The notes: a model not told the origin generated them from the letters alone. Counted from the first letter of the stretch, positions 42,806 to 52,174 are shown. The stretch is 64,000 nt of DNA from Brevibacillus composti (GCF_016406105.1 NZ_CP066308.1:1189501-1253500), one strand, 5' to 3'. Made by a program: numbers and translations.

Positions 42806-44831
42806 GACTATACTGGATCGAGATCGAAAAAAGCGCGTAGCCCGGTTGCAGATCATCTTTGTCGTCGTTTTTCTCCTGTTTGCAGCCATCATCCTGCGGT
42901 TAGCCCAATTGCAAATCAAACAAGGGAAAGAATACGCAGTGGATCTGGTTACGCGCTCCACAAAAAAAGATGCTGTTCCCGCCATGCGGGGGAATATTTA
43001 CGATCGCAACCGGAATCTCATCGCGGAAAGCATTCCTTCTTTTCACGTCGTCTTTCGGGAAGAGGAAGCGATGGAAAAAGGGGATTACCTTTGGATTGCA
43101 AACAGGCTGGAGGCGATTCTCTCCCATACCGACAAAGCGACGATATTGAAGAGAATGGATGTTGGATACGACTACGTGAATGGCTCGTTGATTCGCGTGG
43201 AGCGCAAGCTGCCGAAATACCTCGAAAAAGATCTGAAATCGGATCTGGGTCCCTTGGAAATCGCTGCATTGGCCGAACATCGTGAAGAGCTGAAAGGAAT
43301 CGAAGTAGTAACAAAGCCCATCAGAAAATACAATGCCAAACAGATCGCCGTGCAGGCAGTCGGATATGTCCGTCCTTTTCATATCGCGGAAAATTTGGGA
43401 ATGGAAGGATACAAACAAGAACAGGATCGCTATCTACCCACGCAATTTGTCGGCTTTGATGGAATTGAGCTTTTTTATGAAACAGAGCTTCGCGGCGAAA
43501 ATGGATACCGGCTGTACGAAGTGGCTGCCGATCAAACGATAATCCGGGAGCTGGAAGGAATGGCCCCTGTCAGGGGAAATGATCTGATCCTGACTTTAGA
43601 TGAGCGTGTCCAACTGGAGGTTCGGGAGTATATACGGCAGTTTCTTCCAGAGCTGCGTGCGAAAATACCAGAGGCCGCTCATGCAAAGGGTGCATACGTC
43701 GTCGCAATGGAAATCGATACGGGGAAAATCGTGGCGATGGTCAGCTACCCGGAGTACGATCCGAATATATGGATGGAAGGGCCTGATCAGCAAACCTATG
43801 AACAAATTCAGTTGTCTGTTACCAATGGAACGATTCGGGAAGCACCGTATGATACAAGGCCATTAACGGGGGAGGAAGCCGTACAGGAAGGCCATAAACA
43901 TCCGAGATCGATTGTCCCATCCGGATCTGTGCTCAAGCCCATCACGATACTGCTCGGCTTGCAAGAAGGAATTATCACCCCGCATGATCGATGGAATGAC
44001 CCGGGCGTCTATCGATATGGAAAGGGAACCGATCGAGTAAAAAACGACAATGGACAAATTCATGGCATTCTGACACCGGAGAAGTCTTTGCAAAAATCCT
44101 CAAACACCTATATGGCCAAAATCGGTGAGCAATTGGCCCGTACAAAAGGAAGAGAATCGGTATCCCTTTTGCAGAAGTATTATCACGCATTTGGCATCGG
44201 TATCAAAACGGAAGTGGATTTGCCTTACGAAAACAAGGGAAAAGAAGATTTTATGGTCATGAGTGAGCAATACGGTCCCCTCGCGGCAATGGTACAAGCC
44301 TCCTTCGGGCAGCAGGCAAGGGCGACGGCCATGCAATTGGCTCAGTTTGCAGCGACCATCGCAAATAAAGGGGTGCGCCTCAAGCCACAGATGGTGGAAG
44401 CCATCATCAGCCCAGATGGAAAGACGCTCCGTTCCTTTGCGCCGAGTGTCATCAGCACATTTCCGCACCCGGACGAATACTGGGACATCCTTACCGCCGG
44501 CATGGTGATGGTGACGAAGCCAGGAGGGACGGCAGTTCGTGCCTTTGAAGGACTTCCGTATCAGGTAGCTGCCAAAACCGGAACCTCCGAACAGGATATC
44601 TACGTTCCTTATAAGCAAGTAGTGGATGAAACGGGCAAGGCCAAAACAAAATGGAAATTTCACCGAAGAATTACGAATGGCGTCAGCATCGCCTATGCAC
44701 CTGCAGATAAGCCGAAATTAGCCGTGGCCGTGATCGTACCAGAGGGCGGGTACGGCGGACGTTCAGCGGCTGTCATCACGCGTGCCGTATTTGAAGCCTA
44801 TGACAAGCATATAGGGCTTACCCCGTTTTGA
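42798..44831 (+). CDS. Class B penicillin-binding protein, PBP2-like
   Basis: A 677-residue transpeptidase translationally coupled to the preceding one. It has a membrane anchor (about 18-40), a dimerisation region (AMRGNIYDRNRNLIAES) and a transpeptidase domain with SxxK (PSGSVLKPIT, Ser about 375), SSNTY (about 433) and KTG (AAKTGTSE, about 591). It lacks the MecA-like insertion of its partner and resembles the PBP2/PbpA elongation family. Two adjacent, different class B enzymes behind an FHA regulator suggest a paired function in cell-wall synthesis or spore germination/cortex processes. A structured repeat begins 14 bases after its stop. Confidence 0.92.
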   Translation: MSETILDRDRKKRVARLQIIFVVVFLLFAAIILRLAQLQIKQGKEYAVDLVTRSTKKDAVPAMRGNIYDRNRNLIAESIPSFHVVFREEEAMEKGDYLWIANRLEAILSHTDKATILKRMDVGYDYVNGSLIRVERKLPKYLEKDLKSDLGPLEIAALAEHREELKGIEVVTKPIRKYNAKQIAVQAVGYVRPFHIAENLGMEGYKQEQDRYLPTQFVGFDGIELFYETELRGENGYRLYEVAADQTIIRELEGMAPVRGNDLILTLDERVQLEVREYIRQFLPELRAKIPEAAHAKGAYVVAMEIDTGKIVAMVSYPEYDPNIWMEGPDQQTYEQIQLSVTNGTIREAPYDTRPLTGEEAVQEGHKHPRSIVPSGSVLKPITILLGLQEGIITPHDRWNDPGVYRYGKGTDRVKNDNGQIHGILTPEKSLQKSSNTYMAKIGEQLARTKGRESVSLLQKYYHAFGIGIKTEVDLPYENKGKEDFMVMSEQYGPLAAMVQASFGQQARATAMQLAQFAATIANKGVRLKPQMVEAIISPDGKTLRSFAPSVISTFPHPDEYWDILTAGMVMVTKPGGTAVRAFEGLPYQVAAKTGTSEQDIYVPYKQVVDETGKAKTKWKFHRRITNGVSIAYAPADKPKLAVAVIVPEGGYGGRSAAVITRAVFEAYDKHIGLTPF

Positions 44832-44845
44832 CCCGGGGCTGCGGT

Positions 44846-44980
44846 GAGAAGAAACCCATGTCTCCCTGCGCAGCGACAGTGGAGCGGACTGTCCCAGCAT
44901 CCCTGCAGGCGGAGCCCGGAGGTAGCAGGGAGACATGCTTCTTCTCACTATGGCCGCGATTTCAAGCCTCACTAGACTTT
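44846..44980 (+). repeat. Structured repeat element, copy B
   Basis: Homologous to copy A at 31101-31228. The stem (44846-44869 with 44925-44946) matches over 22 bases with a two-base insertion in the left arm. The loop is 55 bases and contains an extra small hairpin (GACAGT...ACTGTC) absent from copy A. The tail ends CTCACTAGACTTT (44968-44980). It lies directly after the second penicillin-binding protein gene and could act as its 3' end or as an independent RNA. The 250 bases between it and the next gene hold no other recognisable gene. Confidence 0.75.
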
Positions 44981-45187
44981 AAAACGGACGAGCTGGTTGC
45001 ATACAAGCATTGGATACCGAAGAGATGCACATGTGACAGGAGCGAAGAAAAAGTTCCTGGTGACGATTCGCGCTTTTCAACCCGAGCGGGGATTCTTCCC
45101 GGGGTCTCGCAGTTTATGAACAGGCACGCAGGAAAATAAAAAATGGCGTAGATTGATTCTCCCATGATGCTGATCGCGGCCAATCTG

Positions 45188-45196
45188 TGCTAGGAT
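45188..45196 (+). promoter_or_regulatory. Extended -10 promoter element of the PPOX gene
   Basis: TGCTAGGAT carries the TGn extension and a -10-like hexamer about 40 bases before the start codon; no good -35 is present. Confidence 0.4.
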
Positions 45197-45237
45197 AGAG
45201 AAAATAGATGAAAAATTCAGTAAAGCGGGGAGAGCAG

Positions 45238-45882
45238 ATGACACAGGAGAAGCAGAATGTATTTCGAGAGGTCGTGTCCACCGAAGCAGAGCTGCGCGAA
45301 TGGATGGGAGAATCCAGCGAGGTCGTCAAGAGAAAGGTGATTACGCATCTGGACGAGCACTGTATGCAATACATCGCCAAAGCCCCTTTTTTGATCGTGG
45401 CGACAGCGGACAGGGATGGCTACTGTGACGCGTCGCCCCGCGGAGATGCGCCGGGGTTTGTCCACGTGATCGACGAGCATCATCTGGTGATCCCGGAGCG
45501 TCCGGGCAACCGCCGCATGGATTCGATGCGCAATATCCTGACCAACCCGCAGATCGGGCTGATCTTCATCATTCCCGGCCTGGAGGAAACCCTGCGGATT
45601 AACGGACGGGCTTTTGTCATCCGGGATGCGGATATCCTGGAGAAGATGGCGGTTCAGGGCAAAGTGCCGGCGATCGGGATCGGCGTCCGCGTGCAGGAGT
45701 GTTTTGTTCACTGCGCCAAGGCGTTCAAACGCTCGGGCTTGTGGACGCCGGAGAAGTGGTTGGCAAAGGAAGAACTGCCGTCCATGGCCAAAGCGCTGGC
45801 TGACCATGTGAAAATGCCCGGCATGACCGAGGAAGAGATGGCCCGCTCGCTGGAGGAAGCCTATACGAAACGCCTCTACTAG
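45238..45882 (+). CDS. PPOX-type FMN-dependent flavoprotein (MSMEG_1061-like)
   Basis: A 214-residue split-barrel flavoprotein of the pyridoxamine-phosphate-oxidase-like superfamily. The core LIVATADRDGYCDASPRGD and VIPERPGNRRMDSMRNIL matches the MSMEG_1061 subfamily, and a conserved GVRVQECFVHCAKAF segment follows. Members bind FMN (some F420) and act as oxidoreductases of unknown physiological substrate. The ATG at 45238 is behind GGGGAG; an upstream in-frame start at 45208 lacks a site. The gene stands alone with its own terminator. A stress or redox role is possible but unproven. Confidence 0.85.
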   Translation: MTQEKQNVFREVVSTEAELREWMGESSEVVKRKVITHLDEHCMQYIAKAPFLIVATADRDGYCDASPRGDAPGFVHVIDEHHLVIPERPGNRRMDSMRNILTNPQIGLIFIIPGLEETLRINGRAFVIRDADILEKMAVQGKVPAIGIGVRVQECFVHCAKAFKRSGLWTPEKWLAKEELPSMAKALADHVKMPGMTEEEMARSLEEAYTKRLY

Positions 45883-45918
45883 CTTGCTCAAGACTACAGC
45901 CTGATGCGGATCTCCGTC

Positions 45919-45960
45919 CGCCGCAAGCCGGGGACATTCCCCGGCTTGCGGCGTTTTTTT
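45919..45960 (+). terminator. Intrinsic terminator of the PPOX gene
   Basis: A perfect 15-bp stem (45919-45933 with 45939-45953), loop ACATT, then seven T. Confidence 0.95.
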
Positions 45961-46010
45961 GCCTTTCGGTGCGGGGAGAGAGTTGTTCCCTTTTTTTGGG
46001 GGGGCAGTTA

Positions 46011-46019
46011 TGCTACACT
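46011..46019 (+). promoter_or_regulatory. Extended -10 promoter element of the aldo/keto reductase gene
   Basis: TGCTACACT supplies a TGn extension and a -10-like hexamer; no consensus -35 is seen. It lies about 45 bases upstream of the start codon. Confidence 0.4.
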
Positions 46020-46061
46020 ACCATCGTGTGAACAGAAACCACTCGGACGGGAGGAAGTCAT

Positions 46062-46889
46062 ATGACAGCAAATCTGGCAGATACAACTGTGCTTAACAAT
46101 GGCGTCAAGATGCCGTGGCTGGGGCTGGGCGTCTGGAAGGTAAAAGAAGGCGATGAAGTGCAGCGCGCGATCCTGTCGGCTATCGAGACGGGCTACCGGG
46201 CGATCGATACAGCCGCGGTATACGGAAATGAGGAAGGGGTCGGCCAGGCGATTCGGGACAGCGGTGTCGCCCGCGATCAGCTGTTCATCACGACCAAGGT
46301 ATGGAATACGGATCAAGGCTATGAGACGACGCTGAAGGCGTTTGACGAGAGCGTGAAAAAGCTCCGTTTGGACTATCTCGATCTCTACCTCGTGCACTGG
46401 CCGGTAAAAGGGAAGTACGTGGATACCTGGAAGGCGCTGGAGAAGCTCTATCGCGACGGGTATGTGCGTGCGATCGGGGTCAGCAACTTCAAGGTGCATC
46501 ATCTCGAGGACCTGAAACAGCACAGCGAGATCGTCCCTGCCGTCGATCAGGTCGAGTACCACCCGCTGTTGACGCAGAAGGAACTGCTCGCCTATTGCAA
46601 GGAAAACGGCATCCAGATGGAAGCGTGGAGCCCGCTGATGCAAGGAAATCTGGATCAGCCGGTGCTGGCTGAAATCGGCCAGAAATACGGCAAGTCGCCC
46701 GCTCAGGTCGTCCTGCGCTGGGATTTGCAGAACGGGGTCGTCACCATTCCCAAGTCGGTGACCCCGGAGCGCATCCGCCAAAATGCAGATATCTTCGATT
46801 TTACGCTGACGAGCGAAGAGATGGAGCGAATCGAAGCGCTGAACCAGGATAAGCGTTTTGGTCCGGACCCGGATCATATTGATTTTTAA
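46062..46889 (+). CDS. Aldo/keto reductase, YvgN-like (AKR5 group)
   Basis: A 275-residue NADPH-dependent reductase with the family's tetrad: Asp and Tyr in AIDTAAVYGNEEGVG, Lys in ITTKVWN and His in YLVHWPVK. The cofactor-binding end TIPKSVTPERIRQNADIF is also present. Its overall sequence resembles B. subtilis YvgN, which reduces methylglyoxal and other aldehydes. It has a ribosome binding site and a terminator, and stands as a single gene. Confidence 0.93.
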   Translation: MTANLADTTVLNNGVKMPWLGLGVWKVKEGDEVQRAILSAIETGYRAIDTAAVYGNEEGVGQAIRDSGVARDQLFITTKVWNTDQGYETTLKAFDESVKKLRLDYLDLYLVHWPVKGKYVDTWKALEKLYRDGYVRAIGVSNFKVHHLEDLKQHSEIVPAVDQVEYHPLLTQKELLAYCKENGIQMEAWSPLMQGNLDQPVLAEIGQKYGKSPAQVVLRWDLQNGVVTIPKSVTPERIRQNADIFDFTLTSEEMERIEALNQDKRFGPDPDHIDF

Positions 46890-46909
46890 GCGAAAAGAGA
46901 CCCGTAAGG

Positions 46910-46947
46910 AAAAATGCCTCGACGCGATCATCGGTCGGGGCATTTTT
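46910..46947 (+). terminator. Intrinsic terminator of the aldo/keto reductase gene
   Basis: AAAAATGCCTCGAC pairs with GGTCGGGGCATTTTT (small mismatches) around a 9-base loop. It may also serve the convergent YheC/YheD-like gene, whose stop is about 35 bases away. Confidence 0.8.
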
Positions 46948-46982
46948 GTCCAAATGGGCCATTGGGCAGAACGGACGGGAGA

Positions 46983-47714
46983 TCAGCGGGGATAGGAGCG
47001 GATGCGTCGATACTGGCTTTTGTCACTCAGCTTGAGGAAAAGGCTGATATCCGGTCGCAGGTTCGCTTCGATGATCCAGACCCGGCCGGACGAATCCAGC
47101 GCCATGTCCAGACCGTACACCTTTTGATTGGCATAGTAGGTGGTGAGTTGTTTGGCGGAGGCGATGGCAATCTCTTTCAAGCGGGCGATCAAGTGGTCGG
47201 CAGAGGCGGAGCGAATGCCAGAGCGCAGGATGGCCGTCCGCAGAGGCAGCACCCTCCCGCCGCTCCGCTTGATGTTGGTGATAATGTAGCCCGGTCCCGC
47301 CACTTTGGCCAGCATGCCCGTCACGACCCACGCGGAGCCGCTGCGCCGCTGCACCATGACGCGGATGTCAAACGGTCTGCCGCTGACGCGGGCGAGCGAG
47401 ATGCCCCGCTGCACCAAATATTGCGATTTGATCCGCTTGCGGATGTAGCGATAGGTGCCTGCTTTGCCGTGGACGACCCGTGTGCGATAGCCCCGGTGCA
47501 CCCGGTATCGATTCCCGCCCAGATTCGAGATCAGGATGACGCCGGCCCCGCCGCTGCCTGCTGCGGGTTTGGCGATCACTTTGCGGTAGCTTTTCATAAA
47601 CTGGCGCAGCGCCTCTTTGGAAAAACGGCGGGTGTGCGGAAGCGCGCGGGCCAAGCGGGCATGTCTGCGCAGCACGGCGTACTTTTTCAGCTTGGATTCA
47701 TTGTATCCAGTCAC
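46983..47714 (-). CDS. YheC/YheD-like ATP-grasp protein
   Basis: The protein is 243 residues when started at the GTG at 47714, nine bases behind GGAGGGA; an ATG at 47732 overlaps that site. It contains the YheC/YheD core: KPAAGSGGAGVILI as an ATP-grasp nucleotide loop, RPFDIRVMVQ and LDMALDSSGRVWIIEANLRPD with metal ligands. Family members in Bacilli are associated with spore coat and ligate or modify unknown substrates. The protein is basic (many Arg/Lys). The gene is single and ends convergently to the aldo/keto reductase gene. Confidence 0.85.
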   Translation of the reverse strand: MTGYNESKLKKYAVLRRHARLARALPHTRRFSKEALRQFMKSYRKVIAKPAAGSGGAGVILISNLGGNRYRVHRGYRTRVVHGKAGTYRYIRKRIKSQYLVQRGISLARVSGRPFDIRVMVQRRSGSAWVVTGMLAKVAGPGYIITNIKRSGGRVLPLRTAILRSGIRSASADHLIARLKEIAIASAKQLTTYYANQKVYGLDMALDSSGRVWIIEANLRPDISLFLKLSDKSQYRRIRSYPR

Positions 47715-47914
47715 GACTGGCCATCCCTCCATCCCTTGTTCATTCTCTGTTACTCTATGTGTCTGGGAAGCGAGCGGGATGGGGAGATGTCCTCGCGGGG
47801 GAAAATTAGGTGCATGCTCTTTACGCGGACCCGCTTTTTTTCGTATACTTTAAAATAGAACTCAATTTCGTCTGGTGAAACATAAGAGTGACATTACAGT
47901 GAGCAGGTGGAGAG

Positions 47915-48658
47915 ATGGAAGAACAGAAAGCGAATGTGCGAGCCGTAGAGCGAGCATTGGATATCCTGCTTTGCTTTACGGATTCGGCTGATTTGAGTCT
48001 GAGCGAAATTGCCGGGAGGCTGTCTTTGCACAAGAGCACCGTGCACCGCTTACTCGCCACTTTGGAGAACAAGGGCTTTTTGATCCGAAATGCGCAAACC
48101 GAGAAATATCGGCTCGGTTTTCGCTTGTGGGAGCTCTCCGCCAATATGAGCCACTCCGATGACCCGGCGACGATTTGGCTCCCGGAGATGGAACGTCTCA
48201 AGGATGCGGTCGGAGAGACGATCAGCCTGTATGTGCGGGACGGATTGGAGCGGATCCGGATTCAGGCTGTTCAGAGCAACCAGGCGATCCGCAGAGTGGC
48301 CCCCATCGGAGCGCGAATGCCGCTGGCTGTCGGGGCCTCGAGCAAGGTGCTGGTGGCCTATGCCGACCCCGGAGTAAAGGAAGAAGTGCTGAACGATCCG
48401 TCATGGCCGGCTTCGATCGACCGGGCTGCCTACATCGAACAGCTCGAGCAGATTCGCGAGCAGGGCTATGCCACCAGTGTCGAGGAGCGGGAGCTGGGGG
48501 CAGCCGCCGTGTCGGCCCCGATCTTCAACCGAAACGGGAAGCTGGTGGCGGCTCTCGCGGTCTCCGGCCCGTCCAATCGCCTGACAGTGGAGAGAATGGT
48601 GGAGATCTCCGGGCCGATCAAGGAAGCTGCGTACCGCATGGGCAAAATGCTGAAGTGA
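47915..48658 (+). CDS. IclR-family transcriptional regulator
   Basis: The 247-residue protein has an N-terminal winged helix (residues 10-70; SLSEIAGRLSLHKSTVHRLLATLENKG) and a C-terminal GAF-like ligand domain (IGARMPLAVGASSKVLVAYAD; GAAAVSAPIFNRNGKLVAALAVSG), the IclR layout. The ligand is usually a small carboxylate. A short inverted repeat TTTC-gtctggt-GAAA at 47866-47880 lies 35 bases before the start and may be its own operator. No enzyme gene follows; the next feature is the group II intron, whose insertion may have separated it from a former target. Confidence 0.88.
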   Translation: MEEQKANVRAVERALDILLCFTDSADLSLSEIAGRLSLHKSTVHRLLATLENKGFLIRNAQTEKYRLGFRLWELSANMSHSDDPATIWLPEMERLKDAVGETISLYVRDGLERIRIQAVQSNQAIRRVAPIGARMPLAVGASSKVLVAYADPGVKEEVLNDPSWPASIDRAAYIEQLEQIREQGYATSVEERELGAAAVSAPIFNRNGKLVAALAVSGPSNRLTVERMVEISGPIKEAAYRMGKMLK

Positions 48659-48712
48659 ACTTTGTGCAACGCCGAAGCGATCAGCTACCGCGCAACAGGG
48701 CGGCGATCAAGC

Positions 48713-48750
48713 AAAAAAGCAAAGCTGGCTACGACAGCTTTGCTTTTTTC
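48713..48750 (+). terminator. Intrinsic terminator of the IclR gene, next to the intron
   Basis: A perfect 15-bp stem (48713-48727 with 48735-48749) with its T-run inside the right arm. The group II intron is inserted 10 bases beyond it. Confidence 0.9.
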
Positions 48751-49990
48751 TTTGCCCGCGTGCCCAGCAAGCCGTTAATTGCTAGTTGGTGAAAGTCCAA
48801 CCGAGGTAAGAGCCAAGTCGCCTCGTAGCTGACAGGCAACTGGTGGAGTGATCCTAAGGTTGAAGCCCTGTGACAAAGTAACCCGAAAGGGTGCAAGCAA
48901 ATCAGCAGACCGTAACATAAAGTGAATCCTGCCGCCTCGTTAAGAAAGACCATTGTAAGATGGACAAGGAGGAGCCGAGCCTGGGGGAAGTGGGCGAAGG
49001 CCACGGAAGGTGTGTAGAACTTGGATCGCAGCACTCAAGAACCTCTCGGGGTAAGGGGAACGGTATGCTGAGAAAGTAAGGAACGGAACTGGGGAGACCC
49101 TACTTTGCACACTCCGTCGGAGTGTAAAGCGGAAACCTATAACCGTAAGGGAAGTGGTGGACGGCAGAGAGGGAGTCGGAGGGGCTCATAGTACCAGAGA
49201 AGTGGAGACAACAAAACTCCATGGAGGAAAGGAGCCCTGCTTTGTTCACGGGTTGAAAGGAGGTAAGAGTGAGTGAATGCAAGTAAACTTGCTAACTACA
49301 CCGATGCAAAAGCTCGACAACTTTGGACAACCCTATATCTTTGTGCCAAGGAAAATCCAAAACGGCGATTTCATGCTCTGTATGACAAGGTGTATCGTCC
49401 TGACATCCTCGCCGAAGCATGGCGCAGAGTGCGTGCCAACAAAGGAAGCGGCGGAGTGGACGGACAGACAATCGAAAGAATTGTACATGAATACGGAGAG
49501 AGTAAATTCCTCAATGAAATCTACCTCGACCTAAAGAGAAAACGGTACCATCCGGCACCAGTTCGACGCACGTACATTCCAAAAGCGGATGGGAAGCAAA
49601 GACCGCTTGGCATCCCGACGATACGAGATCGAGTTGTCCAAATGGCAACCAAAATGGTCATTGAGCCAATTTTCGAGGCGGACTTTAAAGATTGCTCATA
49701 TGGATTCCGACCGAAACGAAATGCCCACCAGGCGATTGCACAAATCAGAAAAGCGAGCAAACAGGCATATTGGGTAGTTGATGTAGACATCAAGGGGTAC
49801 TTTGACAACATCAATCAGGAGAAGCTGATGAAACTGGTTGAGCAAAGGATTTCGGACCGCAGAGTACTAAAACTGATTCGAAAATGGCTGCAAGCAGGTG
49901 TCATGGAAGGTGTACAGTTCCATGAAACGGATTGGGGAACTCCGCAAGGAGGAGTAATTTCGCCGCTGCTTGCGAACATTTACCTCAACT

Positions 49991-51466
49991 CAATAGCGTT
50001 GCATAAACATTGCTTTTCTATCGTTTATAGAATTTTCTGAAAACGGACCTGCCGCCGTATAGGCTAAAAAGTTAAGGGGGCTATGCATGCAAGGCAGTCA
50101 TTGTCCATTTGGTAATATATAGGATTTCAAGGTGCTGATTACCTTTTCTTGCTTTGCGTTGCCTTAGCTCTTTACGACCTTCTGCCGACCTTTCGAAGTG
50201 CGTGCTGGTTTTCGAAATACAGCCGCTTTAAAAACTTCCCACGACTTGGTGAGATTCGATTTTAGTAGTCGGCTTAGATCAAGCAGCGACTTAGTTGTCG
50301 AGAGCTCCAGTTTCATCAGGAGCAGAAGGCAGTAACTAATCAGGCAAATCAGGATCTGGTTCCATACGGCGTTTTCATCTTCACCGTAGAATCGCGTCAA
50401 CTTCAGATGCTGCTTCAACCATCGGAAGAAGGTTTCAATCTTCCAGCGATTGCGGTACAAGTCGCCGATTTCTTCAGCGGTCAGATCGAATCGGTTCGTT
50501 ATGATTCGGATGGGATTTCCTTTTAAATCGACGGTTTCGATGAGGCGAAGAACATGCTTCATCTGTTTGGCCCCTTTGCCGATCTTCACCATGCGATCCC
50601 GAGTCATGACCGAGCCTTCCGCTGTTGGAAATTCATCCATCACTTCGACAATAGCATTGTCTTTCAACCGAGTAACGAAGAAGACTCCATCCCAGCAGTA
50701 CTGGTCGTATTTCTCGTAGTCCACGTAGCCGCGGTCAAATACATAAGTAGCGCCGGTTTCATCGATGAGCGCATCCATTTGGGTGCGATCTGACGGCTTG
50801 GCCGGAGTGAGCACGGCCTTCTCCGGATAGACCGTATCCGGATCACAGAAGGTCACGCGTAAGTGGAGTTTCACGCCGGCTTTCGTTTTCCGGTACGTTG
50901 CCCACTTGTACTTGCTAAGACACAGACTCATGGTCGTGGAATCCAGCAGTTTAACCGTACCGACTCGCCCAGCGGCAGGCGTGCGAATGCGAGTGACCTG
51001 AGCGACCAGATCGACAAATAGCTGCTGTAAAAGTTCCGGCGACAGCTTGTTGTTCTTCCTGGAAAGCTGCGAAATACTGATGGAGGTGATGCCGAGTTCT
51101 TTCTGGAAGGCTTCGTTATTCTCAATTTCGGTGACAATGTCCCGCAAAGCCTTGCGCTGATTCAGCTGAGCGTCCATGAAGATGAGAAGGTACGCTAGAG
51201 TGGTAAGCTTCTTCACATACTTGTCTTCGCCGGTTTCTGTGGTCCAGTCGGAAATTATTTTTGCATTTAAGGGTGCAACCCATTTACCAAATGACGAAAG
51301 TAGTGTATCCTTGTCCATGCGTGATCTCCTATGATTAGGGATTTGGACAGGACTACCTGCTACCCTAATTATGGAGATTTTTTCTTGCAATGGACGTCTT
51401 TAATTTAACATTTTTAGCACAATTTAGAATAACAGAGAAGGGTTCGAATTTAATGCAACGCTATTG
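49991..51466 (-). mobile_element. IS4-family insertion sequence, 1476 bp
   Basis: Terminal inverted repeats CAATAGCGTTGCAT (left end) and ATGCAACGCTATTG (right end) bound the element exactly. It is flanked by a perfect 9-bp direct repeat ACCTCAACT at 49982-49990 and 51467-51475. It carries one transposase on the minus strand. Insertion is into the reverse transcriptase gene of the intron. Perfect repeats and an intact transposase indicate recent transposition. Confidence 0.95.
50164..51318 (-). CDS. IS4-family DDE transposase
   Basis: A 384-residue transposase; I chose the ATG at 51318, eight bases behind AGGAG. The catalytic acids are suggested by LLDSTTMSL, FDRGYVDYEKYD and the Y-x-x-R-W-x-I-E motif (YRNRWKIETFFRWLKQHL), the YREK signature of the IS4 family. 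The rest (GVKLHLRVTFCDPD, VVKS at the end) fits the group. The open frame is intact, so the enzyme is likely active and could mobilise the element. Confidence 0.95.
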   Translation of the reverse strand: MDKDTLLSSFGKWVAPLNAKIISDWTTETGEDKYVKKLTTLAYLLIFMDAQLNQRKALRDIVTEIENNEAFQKELGITSISISQLSRKNNKLSPELLQQLFVDLVAQVTRIRTPAAGRVGTVKLLDSTTMSLCLSKYKWATYRKTKAGVKLHLRVTFCDPDTVYPEKAVLTPAKPSDRTQMDALIDETGATYVFDRGYVDYEKYDQYCWDGVFFVTRLKDNAIVEVMDEFPTAEGSVMTRDRMVKIGKGAKQMKHVLRLIETVDLKGNPIRIITNRFDLTAEEIGDLYRNRWKIETFFRWLKQHLKLTRFYGEDENAVWNQILICLISYCLLLLMKLELSTTKSLLDLSRLLKSNLTKSWEVFKAAVFRKPARTSKGRQKVVKS

Positions 51467-52091
51467 ACCTCAACTACATGGATACAATCTGGGAGAAACA
51501 ATTTTCTCATCTTGGCAAATTAGTTCGATACGCCGATGATTTCGTGGTCATGTGCAAGACGAAAAAGGATGCCTTGGAAAGCATTCAGGTTATAAAGGCC
51601 ATTATGAGCAAACTTGACCTGACTCTTAGCAAGGAAAAGTCTCGATTGATCAATATCTGGGACAACACCGCAGGCTTTGACTTCCTCGGTTTTCATCATC
51701 GAAAATTTCCCGTTCTCATTAAAGGTGGAAAAAGGATATATGTCATGTCACATATTCCAAGCAAGAAAGCAATGAAAGAAATGAGACGGAAAATTAAGAT
51801 GTACACCGAACCGCGCAGCAAGTTGTACTGGCCGCTGCATGAGGTGGTACAAGGGCTTAATCGAAAGCTTAAGGGATTCAAGAACTACTATTCAATTTCA
51901 ACTATAGCAGCAAGATGGTTAAACAGAATTGATTGGTATGTAATAGAAAGGCTGACGCTATTCGTTAACAAGAAAGGGAATGTGCGAAACAAGCATTCCA
52001 GGGTCGGGGAGGTAATGAAAGCCACACGGGGATCATTGGTGAAACTTGCCGGAGAGGACTACCGAATGCCAAAGAAAGAAGAGCATCGGAA

Positions 52092-52123
52092 AGCCGTATG
52101 AGGGAAAACCTCACGTACGGTTT
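52092..52123 (+). ncRNA. Group II intron domain V
   Basis: AGCCGTA pairs with TACGGTT, a two-base bulge (CG) interrupts the right arm, and TGAGG/CCTCA closes a GAAAA loop. These are the defining features of catalytic domain V. The stop codon of the reverse transcriptase lies inside it. Confidence 0.9.
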
Positions 52124-52174
52124 GATGAGGGGGAGCTGAAATGAGTAAGGCGACCATATGGTCGCCCAAAAGTT

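Larger units (their letters stand above)
49273..52101 (+). pseudogene. ltrA: Group II intron reverse transcriptase/maturase, split by an insertion element
   Basis: The GTG at 49273 behind AAAGGAGGT opens a reverse transcriptase ([28 protein letters not shown]) that stops being coherent at 49990, where the IS begins. The second part (from about 51476) continues YMDTIWEKQF, the catalytic VRYADDFVVMC and maturase domain X, ending at 52101. Joining 49273-49990 to 51476-52101 restores one frame of 448 codons including the stop, 447 residues. No C-terminal HNH endonuclease is present. The reconstructed protein is complete, so the interruption seems recent; as it stands it should not make a functional maturase unless the IS excises precisely. 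Confidence 0.9.

Noticed and set aside
44988..45120. Short plus-strand frame ending near 45118 (28 codons from a GTG)
   Set aside because: It has no ribosome binding site, similarity or conserved feature.
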